DNA of 64,000 bases from Scandinavium sp036495715 (GTDB lineage Bacteria; Pseudomonadota; Gammaproteobacteria; Enterobacterales; Enterobacteriaceae): contig DASXML010000071.1 in NCBI GenBank assembly GCA_036495715.1, forward strand, positions 124,001-188,000, written 5' to 3'. Of this stretch, positions 8,720-18,714 are shown one piece after another. The position numbers and the translations under genes are program-made. The notes under the pieces are model-generated. The model ran no database searches, was not told where the DNA came from, and saw only the letters and a list, made by a program, of their open reading frames with translations. How positions within the stretch are numbered: the stretch's first letter is position 1; each line of letters starts with the position of its first letter.

Positions 8720-8750
8720 GTTAAAAAGGCCCCACTGCTGTGGAGCCTTT
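8720..8750 (-). terminator. Terminator of the focA-pflB transcript
   Basis: Read on the minus strand, AAAGGCTCCAC-agca-GTGGGGCCTTT has one bulge-like mismatch and is followed by more T. It sits about 165 bases after the pflB stop, with an ERIC repeat in between. The 327-base gap from 8587 to 8913 holds this terminator, the ERIC element, and on the pflA side only a GGAGAAAA-type ribosome site and an AT-rich CCATATATGG palindrome at 8600-8609. Confidence 0.82.
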
Positions 8751-8783
8751 ATTGTACGCTTTCTGCTGCGTATTTTCAGTCAT

Positions 8784-8906
8784 TACCCTTCGTCTTTCGC
8801 GTTGTATCTTTGTTGGCAGCGTTTGCTCACCCGAATCACTTACTGGAGTAAGCTCATCGGGATTCGCGCGCTTGCCGCCTCAATACAACCCGAAATCCAT
8901 TGGGTA
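8784..8906. repeat. ERIC element in the pflB 3' untranslated region
   Basis: About 123 bases match the layout of the Enterobacterial Repetitive Intergenic Consensus (usually near 127 bases). The core at about 8821-8870 contains GCTCACCC, TCACTTACT, GTAAGCTC and GGGATTC in order, the same blocks targeted by the classic ERIC1R and ERIC2 primers. The ends are inverted, TACCC at 8784 and GGGTA at 8906. It begins 7 bases after the pflB stop codon and precedes the pflB terminator, so it should be transcribed as a long hairpin at the 3' end of the pflB message. ERIC elements are considered non-autonomous repeats; no gene is inside. Confidence 0.88.
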
Positions 8907-8913
8907 GCACCAT

Positions 8914-11196
<2,283 letters not shown>

Positions 11197-11247
11197 GTAA
11201 CACCTACCTTCTTATGTGGATTTTTTATTTACTGCCTGAAACAACCT

Positions 11248-12105
11248 TTAGTGCTGGTCGTTGCCACGCAGGTAAATGACCCAGTACGTCAACCCGACTA
11301 ACAGACCACCACCGATAATGTTGCCGATTGTCACCGGGATCAGGTTATCTGTGATGAAGTTCATGACAGTCAAGTGAGAGAAATTTTCCGGGGCTGAGCC
11401 GATAGCGGTCCAGAATTCCGGGCTGGCAAAGTGGCGAATGACGATACCCATCGGGATCATAAACATGTTCGCGATGCTGTGTTCAAAGCCGCTGGCGACA
11501 AACATCGCGACGGGCAGAACCATAATCATTGCTTTATCCATCAAGCTGCGGCCGGAATAACTCATCCACACCGCCAGACACACCATCAGGTTTGCCAGGA
11601 TACCAAGGCATACAGCCTCGATAAAAGTATGATGCATTTTGTGGTCAGCGGTTTGTAAGACGTTAAGCCCCCAGCCACCGTTGGCGGCCATATACTCGCC
11701 AGATAACCACATTAACAGGACAAACAGCAGAGCACCAATCAGGTTACCAACATAGACGTTGAGCCAGTTCTTCGCTAGCTGACCCCAGGTGATTTTACCG
11801 CTCGCTTTAGCGACAACGATAAGCACCGTAGAGGTGAAGAGGTCTGCGCCGCAGATCACACACAGGATAAGTCCCAGTGAGAAGCAGATACCGCCAATGA
11901 GTTTGGCAATACCAAACGGCATTCCCGCAGTGCCTGTCGTGGACGTAATGTAGAAGACGAAGGCAATGGAGATGAAGACACCCGCAGTAATCGCCAGGAA
12001 AAAAGTGGTGAGCGGTTGTTTCGTTGCTTTATAGACACCCGCTTCTTCGGCCACTTTGGCCATCTCAGCTGGGAGTAAAAGATCAAAAGGGTTGTCAGCT
12101 TTCAC
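11248..12105 (-). CDS. focA: formate channel FocA
   Basis: Pentameric inner-membrane formate/nitrite-family channel exporting and importing formate. I place the start at a GTG at 12105, giving 285 residues, the E. coli length, beginning with the family sequence KADNPFDLLLP; an in-frame start 14 codons upstream adds residues without family support. An AGAGAG ribosome site precedes the GTG. Six hydrophobic helices are visible. The pore threonine lies in CGADLFTSTVL near 91 and the gating histidine in ASGFEHSIANMF near 209. First gene of focA-pflB, with an FNR site about 60 bases upstream. Confidence 0.97.
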   Translation of the reverse strand: MKADNPFDLLLPAEMAKVAEEAGVYKATKQPLTTFFLAITAGVFISIAFVFYITSTTGTAGMPFGIAKLIGGICFSLGLILCVICGADLFTSTVLIVVAKASGKITWGQLAKNWLNVYVGNLIGALLFVLLMWLSGEYMAANGGWGLNVLQTADHKMHHTFIEAVCLGILANLMVCLAVWMSYSGRSLMDKAMIMVLPVAMFVASGFEHSIANMFMIPMGIVIRHFASPEFWTAIGSAPENFSHLTVMNFITDNLIPVTIGNIIGGGLLVGLTYWVIYLRGNDQH

Positions 12106-12429
12106 ACTAACTCTCTCTTTATTAAGTCGGCGACGAGATACTAACAAAGCATTATAGAAGAGAAATTGATATAGATCATATCTCGCCTGGCTTATAGGCC
12201 CGCAGAACGCATGGTTTTTCAGCGTTCGCGGCGTAACTTTCTGATTATCAAAATAAAAATAAATTTTAAAATTTGCAATTTGAGTTGAATTTTTTCTGTA
12301 ACCCCCTTTTTAACAGTTAATTAAAATGGAGTAATATGCATTAAAATTAACATCATTGGTAAGCTACTAATAATAGTGTTTACGCATGGTTAACTTAATT
12401 ATTACAAACCATCGAAAGGGCTGAAGAAA
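12106..12429 (-). promoter_or_regulatory. focA-pflB promoter region
   Basis: Most of the 398-base gap between focA and ycaO. It is AT-rich at 12240-12415 and holds one clear FNR site nearest focA. In E. coli this operon is driven by several promoters spread over and upstream of focA and responds to FNR and ArcA. I cannot place individual promoter start points or ArcA boxes by eye. Confidence 0.65.
12166..12179. promoter_or_regulatory. FNR binding site upstream of focA
   Basis: TTGATATAGATCAT matches TTGAT-N4-ATCAA at 9 of 10 positions. It lies 61 bases before the focA GTG, consistent with anaerobic activation of focA-pflB by FNR as known in E. coli. Confidence 0.82.
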
Positions 12430-12457
12430 TAAAAAAAAGGGGCCCTTTCGAGGCCCC
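12430..12457 (-). terminator. Rho-independent terminator of ycaO
   Basis: On the minus strand GGGGCC-TCGAAAG-GGCCCC is followed by eight T. It lies about 45 bases after the ycaO stop and keeps its transcript out of the focA promoter region. Confidence 0.92.
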
Positions 12458-12503
12458 GTAATATAGCGCAGGCGAATAATTTCGCCATAAGTTATTTGTG
12501 GTT

Positions 12504-14270
12504 TTACTTCTGTTCAGCCCAGAAACTGGCTTTAGCGCGTTGCAGTTTTTCGTAGGCTTTCAACAACGACTGATGCGCAGGGAAGGCGACAAGATCGCTA
12601 TCAACAGGCTGTAAGCCATAGAAGGCCTCTTCGCCGCATAAGGCAGCGCTGGCAGCTTCCACCGCATCTGCACCGTACATGCGCACGAAGGCGTTCAGGT
12701 ACTGTAGCGGCTCACGTTCTTCTTCCTGAGACAGCAGCAGCAGCGTTTGCAGGCAACGATAGTAGTTGGCGCGCTCTGCGCTGAAGATGGAGGCATTGAA
12801 CTCCATGGTCCACTCAGTCCAGATCAGTGCCTGCTCCAGGTCGCCGCCGGCCAGTGCCAGCATCGCTTTCAGTTCGCCGATGCGCAGGGTATACCAGCCG
12901 TTGTCTTTACCGGTCGCCATGCCGAGCAATTCACGCACGCGGGTGAAGTCGTCCAGACCTTCGTCATCCATCTGCTCGATCAGCGCCAGATAATCTTCTT
13001 TTTCCCACTCGCTGTTCGGCAGGGAAAGGATGGTTTCGCGCAGATGACTGCCCATATTGTTATTTGCCAGCCACAAGTCTTCCGCCGGGTAAATATCAGA
13101 CATGCCAGGGACGATAATACGGCACGCATAAACGCTCAGGTGTTCGTAATCGGCAATATAAACTTCTTTATTTTCCGCGTGGAAAATAGCCATCAGCGTG
13201 GCAAATTCTTCATCGGTCGTTCCGGAGAAGTTCCAGTCCACAAACGGGTAGTCTGCATCCTGTTTGAACATATCCCAGGAGATCAAACCGCTGGAATCGA
13301 TGAAGTGAGTTTCGAGGTTGGCATGCTCGCCCACTTCTTCGTCATCGAAGGTCGGCGGCGTAAACACGTCGAGATCTTTCAGACCACGGCCCTGTAACAG
13401 TTCGGTGACGGTACGCTCAAGCGCGACGCCGAAATCAGGGTGTGCACCGAAGGAGGCGAAACAGGTTCCGTTTGCCGGGTTGAACAGCACCACGCAGATA
13501 ACCGGATATTTGCCGCCCAGTGAACCGTCATAAGCAAAGATCGGGAAACCTTCCGCTTCCAGTTTAGCGATAGATTCCACTACGCTCGGGTAGCGCGCCA
13601 GCACTTCATTTGGGATTTCCGGCAGGCTGATACTTTCCGCAATAATGCGGTTTTTGATATGACGTTCGAACACTTCGGACAGACCCTGAACACGCGCTTC
13701 ATTGCGGGTGTTACCGGCGGACATGCCGTTAGAAACGTACAGGTTGCCGATGATGTTCATCGGAATGTAGATGGTTTTCTGATCAGACTGACGGGTGAAC
13801 GGCAAACCGCAGACGCCGCGATCGTTGTTCCCTGATTGCAGATCAACCAGCAGGCTGGCGGTTAGCTGATCGTCCGGATCGTAAAACGCGCGCAGTTGTT
13901 CATCGAGAATACCTTCTGGCACTTCATCATCGTCGGTCAGCGGGAACCATTTTTCATTCGGGTAGTGAACAAATGGGCCGTTGGCAATGGTTTCACCCAG
14001 CCAGAAATCAGCAAAGAAATAGTTGGTGGACAGACGCTCAAAGTATTCGCCGAGCGCTGACGCCAGCGCCGCCTTCTTCGTGGCCCCTTTACCGTTGGTG
14101 AAACACAGCGCGCACTCTCTGTCGCGGATGTGCACAGACCAAACGTTAGGCACCGGGTTCAGCCAGGACGCTTCTTCAATGTTAAATCCGAGGTCCGTTA
14201 ATTTTTGCTGGAAGCGGGCGATGGAGTCTTCCAGAGCGGCGTCTTTGCCGGGAATAAATGTTTGAGTCAT
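12504..14270 (-). CDS. ycaO: YcaO, ribosomal protein S12 methylthiolation factor
   Basis: Founding member of the YcaO superfamily of ATP-dependent amide-activating enzymes. In E. coli YcaO is reported to help RimO beta-methylthiolate an aspartate of ribosomal protein S12. The start at 14270 gives 588 residues (E. coli 586) beginning MTQTFIPGKDAALEDS; an 11-residue extension is unsupported. The N-terminal two thirds is the YcaO domain, with conserved stretches GKGATKKAALASALGEYFER near 75 and ARVQGLSEVFERH near 190. The last third is helical and repeat-like. Single gene with its own terminator, divergent from ycaP. Whether the S12 role holds here is inference from homology. Confidence 0.94.
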   Translation of the reverse strand: MTQTFIPGKDAALEDSIARFQQKLTDLGFNIEEASWLNPVPNVWSVHIRDRECALCFTNGKGATKKAALASALGEYFERLSTNYFFADFWLGETIANGPFVHYPNEKWFPLTDDDEVPEGILDEQLRAFYDPDDQLTASLLVDLQSGNNDRGVCGLPFTRQSDQKTIYIPMNIIGNLYVSNGMSAGNTRNEARVQGLSEVFERHIKNRIIAESISLPEIPNEVLARYPSVVESIAKLEAEGFPIFAYDGSLGGKYPVICVVLFNPANGTCFASFGAHPDFGVALERTVTELLQGRGLKDLDVFTPPTFDDEEVGEHANLETHFIDSSGLISWDMFKQDADYPFVDWNFSGTTDEEFATLMAIFHAENKEVYIADYEHLSVYACRIIVPGMSDIYPAEDLWLANNNMGSHLRETILSLPNSEWEKEDYLALIEQMDDEGLDDFTRVRELLGMATGKDNGWYTLRIGELKAMLALAGGDLEQALIWTEWTMEFNASIFSAERANYYRCLQTLLLLSQEEEREPLQYLNAFVRMYGADAVEAASAALCGEEAFYGLQPVDSDLVAFPAHQSLLKAYEKLQRAKASFWAEQK

Positions 14271-14407
14271 GGCGGTCACTTTTATCGTACGGAAAGCGCG
14301 CAATCATACGGGTTTTGCGTGTCAGGCGCTATCGTCCCGGCGCGGGCAGCGAAAATAAAAGCCTCAGCTACGCTTAGAATCATTAACCCTCTGTAAAGGC
14401 ATACAAA

Positions 14408-15100
14408 ATGCAAGCTTTTGATCTGCACCGCATGGCGCTCGATAAAGTGCCTGTCGATTTTCTCTGGGAAGTAGCACTGCGCAGTGTTTATACCTTCGTG
14501 TTGGTGTTTATCTTTCTTAAGATAACCGGTCGTCGTGGCGTGCGGCAGATGTCGTTGTTTGAAGTGCTGATTATCCTGACGTTAGGCTCGGCGGCAGGCG
14601 ACGTGGCGTTTTACGACGATGTGCCGATGCTTCCCGTGATGGTAGTTTTTGTCACGCTTGGCTTACTTTACCGGTTAGTGATGTGGCTCATGTCGCACAG
14701 TGAAAAACTGGGGGATTTACTCGAAGGAAAACCGGTGATTGTGGTGTCTGATGGCGAACTGGCGTGGGAAAAACTGGCTGCCGAAAACATGACTGAATTT
14801 GAGTTCTTCATGGAGTTGCGACTCAGCGGCATTGAACATCTGGGTCAGATTAAACGCGCAATCATGGAAACTAACGGGCAGATCAGCGTCTATTACTTTA
14901 GCGATGATGAGGTCAAACCTGGTCTGCCGATCCTGCCCGGCAAGTGCGTTGAGCGCTTCACGACGATGCCGGAAGAGAACGACTACGCCTGTACGCAATG
15001 CAGTGCGATTTTTCATTTGCGGGCGGGTGATAAACAATTATGTGCACGCTGCAGTAACCCGGAATGGGCGAAGGCCAGTCAGGCAAAACGCGTGACCTGA
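14408..15100 (+). CDS. ycaP: DUF421 (YetF-like) membrane protein YcaP
   Basis: A 230-residue protein of unknown function, matching E. coli YcaP in length. The first 90 residues hold about three hydrophobic helices; the central part is the soluble DUF421 domain (LEGKPVIVVSDGEL, then MTEFEFFMELRLSGI). The C-terminus carries two Cys pairs, Cys195/198 and Cys212/215 (CTQC and CARC), that look like a small zinc ribbon. In Bacillus, DUF421 relatives such as YetF have been linked to spore or membrane lipid traits, but no role is proven here. Single gene divergent from ycaO; a TAGAAT at 14375 could be its -10 box. Confidence 0.9.
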   Translation: MQAFDLHRMALDKVPVDFLWEVALRSVYTFVLVFIFLKITGRRGVRQMSLFEVLIILTLGSAAGDVAFYDDVPMLPVMVVFVTLGLLYRLVMWLMSHSEKLGDLLEGKPVIVVSDGELAWEKLAAENMTEFEFFMELRLSGIEHLGQIKRAIMETNGQISVYYFSDDEVKPGLPILPGKCVERFTTMPEENDYACTQCSAIFHLRAGDKQLCARCSNPEWAKASQAKRVT

Positions 15101-15278
15101 CAGGCAAAATGTCGGCATTGTGCCGTCAAGCTGGCAGATTCTGTTGTGTGAGCGTTACCGCATTTTCCCACTCACAAGTTTTAGCCATTGCGGCGTGTGT
15201 CACTGAATGGTAAAACCGATAGCCACAGGAAACACTTATGCCTGCGGGCAGATAACTTGTATAGCGTGGTGAGGGGAA

Positions 15279-16367
15279 ATGACTCAGGTCTTTAATTTTA
15301 GTTCAGGCCCGGCAATGCTTCCGGCAGATGTGCTCAAACTGGCCCAACAGGAACTGTGTGACTGGCAGGGGCTGGGTACTTCGGTGATGGAAATCAGCCA
15401 TCGCGGCAAAGAGTTCATCCAGGTGGCTGAAGAAGCAGAAAAAGATTTCCGTGACCTGCTTAATATCCCTTCCAACTACAAAGTGCTGTTTTGCCACGGC
15501 GGCGGCCGCGGTCAGTTCGCGGGTGTTCCGCTGAACCTACTGGGCAACAAAACCACCGCAGACTACGTCGACGCTGGCTATTGGGCCGCAAGTGCAGTGA
15601 AAGAAGCCAACAAATACTGCACGCCAAACGTTATTGACGCCAAAACCGTCGTAGACGGTCTGCGTGCGGTCAAACCCATGCGCGACTGGCAGCTTAGTGA
15701 CAACGCTGCGTATCTGCATTATTGCCCGAATGAAACCATCGACGGCATCGCCATTGATGAAATGCCTGACTTCGGTAAAGACGTGGTTGTGGCGGCAGAT
15801 TACTCCTCAACTATTTTGTCCGGCCCGATAGATGTCAGCCGTTTTGGCGTGATTTATGCCGGGGCGCAGAAAAACATTGGTCCGGCTGGGCTGACGCTGG
15901 TTATCGTGCGTGAAGATTTGCTGGGCAAAGCCCATACCGCGTGCCCGTCAATTCTTGATTACACCGTGCTGAACGACAATGACTCGATGTTTAACACCCC
16001 GCCGACATTTGCCTGGTATCTGGCAGGTCTGGTCTTTAAATGGCTGAAAGAGCAGGGCGGCGTGGCGGCAATGGACCGTATCAACCAGCAGAAAGCCGAC
16101 TTGCTGTATGGCACAATCGATAAAAGCGATTTCTATCGCAATGACGTAGCGGCGAGTAACCGTTCACGTATGAACGTTCCTTTCCAGTTGGCGGATAGCG
16201 CGCTGGATAAACTGTTCCTCGAAGAGTCCTTCGCCGCAGGTTTGCATGCGCTGAAAGGCCACCGTGTCGTGGGCGGCATGCGCGCGTCGATCTACAACGC
16301 CATGCCGCTGGCGGGCGTTCAGGTGTTAACTGACTTTATGAAAGAATTCGAACGCCGCCACGGTTAA
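15279..16367 (+). CDS. serC: phosphoserine / phosphohydroxythreonine aminotransferase
   Basis: PLP enzyme of serine synthesis (3-phosphohydroxypyruvate to phosphoserine) that also serves pyridoxal phosphate synthesis. Its 362 residues are the normal length. The PLP-binding lysine is Lys198 in YAGAQKNIGPAG, and the N-terminus FNFSSGPAMLP is typical. A GAGGGG ribosome site precedes the start. It is cotranscribed with aroA across a terminator-like hairpin, an arrangement conserved in enterobacteria that links serine and aromatic synthesis (both feed enterobactin). E. coli serC is controlled by Lrp and CRP; I could not place convincing sites in the 178-base upstream gap. Confidence 0.98.
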   Translation: MTQVFNFSSGPAMLPADVLKLAQQELCDWQGLGTSVMEISHRGKEFIQVAEEAEKDFRDLLNIPSNYKVLFCHGGGRGQFAGVPLNLLGNKTTADYVDAGYWAASAVKEANKYCTPNVIDAKTVVDGLRAVKPMRDWQLSDNAAYLHYCPNETIDGIAIDEMPDFGKDVVVAADYSSTILSGPIDVSRFGVIYAGAQKNIGPAGLTLVIVREDLLGKAHTACPSILDYTVLNDNDSMFNTPPTFAWYLAGLVFKWLKEQGGVAAMDRINQQKADLLYGTIDKSDFYRNDVAASNRSRMNVPFQLADSALDKLFLEESFAAGLHALKGHRVVGGMRASIYNAMPLAGVQVLTDFMKEFERRHG

Positions 16368-16381
16368 GACTTACGTTTTCA

Positions 16382-16412
16382 TCCCCGCAGCGGGTCTGCG
16401 GGGTTTTTATTT
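16382..16412 (+). terminator. serC-aroA intercistronic terminator/attenuator
   Basis: CCCCGCAG-cggg-tCTGCGGGG followed by TTTTTATTTT between serC and aroA. It should end part of the serC transcripts, leaving aroA at a lower level while still in the operon. Confidence 0.88.
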
Positions 16413-16435
16413 TCTGCATTTGAGAGTTGAGTTTC

Positions 16436-17719
16436 ATGGAATCCCTGACGTTACAACCCATCGCACGCGTAGACGGCACCATTAATTTACCCGGTTCAAA
16501 AAGTGTCTCCAATCGTGCGTTGCTGCTGGCGGCTTTAGCCCGTGGCACTACCGTGCTGACGAATCTGCTCGACAGCGACGACGTGCGCCACATGCTCAAT
16601 GCCCTGACCGCGTTAGGCGTTCAGTACACCCTTTCCGCCGATCGTACGCGTTGTGAAGTGGTAGGCAACGGCGGCCCACTGAATGCGGATGCCTCGCTGG
16701 AACTGTTCCTCGGCAATGCCGGAACGGCGATGCGCCCACTGGCGGCGGCGCTGTGCCTTGGTGGCAACAATATTGTGCTGACCGGCGAGCCGCGCATGAA
16801 AGAGCGTCCGATTGGTCATCTGGTTGACGCATTGCGTCAGGGCGGGGCACAGATTGACTATCTGGAGCAGGAAAATTACCCACCGTTGCGCCTGAAAGGG
16901 GGCTTTACCGGCGGTGAAGTGGCGGTCGATGGCAGCGTCTCCAGCCAGTTTCTGACCGCGTTGTTAATGACTGCGCCGCTGGCTCCGCAGGATACCCTTA
17001 TCACCATCAAGGGCGATTTGGTGTCGAAACCGTATATCGACATCACGCTGCACCTGATGAACACTTTCGGCGTGAAGGTGGATAACCAGAACTATCAGCG
17101 TTTTGTGGTGAAAGGCGGGCAGCATTATCAGTCGCCGGGTGCGTATCTGGTGGAAGGCGATGCGTCTTCTGCATCTTATTTCCTGGCGGCAGGCGCCATT
17201 AAAGGCGGCACGGTGAAAGTGACCGGTATCGGTCGTAACAGCGTGCAGGGTGATATCCGTTTTGCTGATGTACTGGAAAAAATGGGCGCGATCGTGACCT
17301 GGGGTGATGATTTCATTGCTTGTACCCACGGTGAGCTAAACGCTATCGATATGGACATGAACCATATTCCGGATGCGGCCATGACCATCGCCACCGCCGC
17401 GCTGTTCGCCAAAGGCACAACGACGCTGCGTAACATCTACAACTGGCGCGTGAAAGAAACCGATCGTCTCTTTGCGATGGCGACAGAACTGCGTAAAGTC
17501 GGCGCAGAAGTGGAGGAGGGCGAAGATTACATTCGCGTGACGCCGCCTGCGCAGCTGACCTTCGCGGAAATCGGCACCTATAACGATCACCGCATGGCGA
17601 TGTGTTTCTCGCTGGTGGCGCTGTCTGACACGCCGGTCACTATTCTTGACCCGAAATGTACGGCCAAAACCTTCCCGGACTATTTCGAGCAGTTGGCGCG
17701 GATCAGTACCCTCGCATAA
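16436..17719 (+). CDS. aroA: 3-phosphoshikimate 1-carboxyvinyltransferase (EPSP synthase)
   Basis: Joins phosphoenolpyruvate to shikimate 3-phosphate in the aromatic amino acid pathway. The ATG at 16436 gives 427 residues, MESLTLQPIARVDG, as in E. coli; a TTG three codons upstream is less likely. Family landmarks are Lys22 in PGSKSVSNRALL, the GNAGTAMRPL segment with Gly96 and Pro101 intact (the class I, glyphosate-sensitive form), the segment IYNWRVKETDRL near 340, and YNDHRMAMCFSL near 385. Second gene of serC-aroA. In E. coli ycaL follows; here cmk follows directly. Confidence 0.98.
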   Translation: MESLTLQPIARVDGTINLPGSKSVSNRALLLAALARGTTVLTNLLDSDDVRHMLNALTALGVQYTLSADRTRCEVVGNGGPLNADASLELFLGNAGTAMRPLAAALCLGGNNIVLTGEPRMKERPIGHLVDALRQGGAQIDYLEQENYPPLRLKGGFTGGEVAVDGSVSSQFLTALLMTAPLAPQDTLITIKGDLVSKPYIDITLHLMNTFGVKVDNQNYQRFVVKGGQHYQSPGAYLVEGDASSASYFLAAGAIKGGTVKVTGIGRNSVQGDIRFADVLEKMGAIVTWGDDFIACTHGELNAIDMDMNHIPDAAMTIATAALFAKGTTTLRNIYNWRVKETDRLFAMATELRKVGAEVEEGEDYIRVTPPAQLTFAEIGTYNDHRMAMCFSLVALSDTPVTILDPKCTAKTFPDYFEQLARISTLA

Positions 17720-17727
17720 TCCTCCTC

Positions 17728-17751
17728 GCGCTACGTCTTCGGGCGTAGCGC
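17728..17751 (+). terminator. Hairpin after aroA
   Basis: GCGCTACG-tcttcggg-CGTAGCGC, a perfect 8-base stem 8 bases after the aroA stop. It has no T run, so it may be a weak terminator or a 3' end stabiliser. Confidence 0.6.
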
Positions 17752-17853
17752 AGAATTACGCTTCCTGACATTACCTCTGTTCATTTCTTCTACACTCACC
17801 TTCAAACATTCTGTTATTTGCATGCAACAGTAACGGTTACTGGCAATGGCGCG

Positions 17854-17859
17854 TATAAT
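17854..17859 (+). promoter_or_regulatory. Candidate -10 box of cmk
   Basis: A perfect TATAAT lies 44 bases before the cmk start codon. No good -35 hexamer is seen at 16-18 bases, so this is a candidate only. Confidence 0.45.
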
Positions 17860-17903
17860 GCGCGGCGTTTATGTAACTGACGCCTTGAATGAAGGAGAGA
17901 ACG

Positions 17904-18587
17904 ATGACGGCAATTGCCCCGGTAATCACCATTGATGGGCCAAGCGGTGCGGGAAAAGGCACCTTGTGCAAAGCAATGGCGGAAGCATTGCAATGGCATC
18001 TGTTGGATTCCGGTGCGATCTATCGCGTGCTGGCTCTGGCGGCATTACATCATCACGTTGACGTGACCTCAGAAGAGGCGTTAGTGCCGTTGGCGGCACA
18101 CCTTGACGTGCGTTTCGTGTCCACCGATGGCAACCTTGAAGTTATCCTGGAAGGTGAAGACGTTAGCGGCGAAATTCGTACTCAGGACGTAGCGAACACG
18201 GCTTCTCAGGTCGCTGCATTCCCGCGCGTGCGTGAAGCGTTACTGCGTCGCCAGCGAGCCTTCCGCGAAGCGCCGGGTCTGATTGCGGATGGCCGCGACA
18301 TGGGCACCGTCGTTTTCACCGACGCGCCGGTCAAAATTTTCCTTGACGCCTCTGCGGAAGAACGTGCTCAACGCCGCATGCTACAGTTGCAGGAAAAGGG
18401 CTTTAGTGTTAACTTTGAACGCCTTTTGGTCGAGATAAAGGAACGTGACGACCGCGATCGCAACCGTGCGGTGGCCCCGTTAGTTCCGGCTGCTGATGCT
18501 TTAGTGTTGGATTCAACACGATTAAGCATTGAGCAAGTGATTGAAAAAGCGCTACAATACGCGCGCCAAAAACTGGCTGCTGTCTGA
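17904..18587 (+). CDS. cmk: cytidylate kinase
   Basis: Phosphorylates CMP and dCMP to the diphosphates using ATP. The ATG at 17904 gives 227 residues, the usual length, beginning MTAIAPVITIDGPSGAGKGT, where GPSGAGKGT is the P-loop at 12-20; the frame opens five codons earlier, but GGAGAG just upstream suits 17904. The NMP-binding region is seen as LLDSGAIYRV near 35, and ADGRDMGTVVF near 130 matches the family. It precedes rpsA by 127 bases, the conserved cmk-rpsA arrangement, and part of rpsA transcription may come through it. Confidence 0.97.
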   Translation: MTAIAPVITIDGPSGAGKGTLCKAMAEALQWHLLDSGAIYRVLALAALHHHVDVTSEEALVPLAAHLDVRFVSTDGNLEVILEGEDVSGEIRTQDVANTASQVAAFPRVREALLRRQRAFREAPGLIADGRDMGTVVFTDAPVKIFLDASAEERAQRRMLQLQEKGFSVNFERLLVEIKERDDRDRNRAVAPLVPAADALVLDSTRLSIEQVIEKALQYARQKLAAV

Positions 18588-18714
18588 TTAAAAAAGACAG
18601 GTGAGCCTCAGAATTTGTAGTACCCCCGCTGCAATGGATTGTGAGTGGGTATGTTAAACAACCCCATCCGACATGGTGTCAGGTGGACGTTAAATCTAAC
18701 TTCGAAGATTAAAC
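18588..18714 (+). promoter_or_regulatory. rpsA leader, autoregulated translation start
   Basis: A 127-base untranslated stretch before rpsA. Immediately before the ATG it reads TTCGAAGATTAAAC, with a poor GAAG in place of a real Shine-Dalgarno site. In E. coli the rpsA leader folds into hairpins that drive strong translation without a good ribosome site and is repressed by free S1 protein. The same weak element and near-identical start context are present here; the fold and the autorepression are inferred. Confidence 0.75.

Noticed and set aside
15101..15278. CRP-like TGTGA halves upstream of serC
   Set aside because: TGTGAGCG and TGTGTCAC occur, but no pair makes a proper TGTGA-N6-TCACA site, so I do not call an operator although CRP control is known in E. 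coli.
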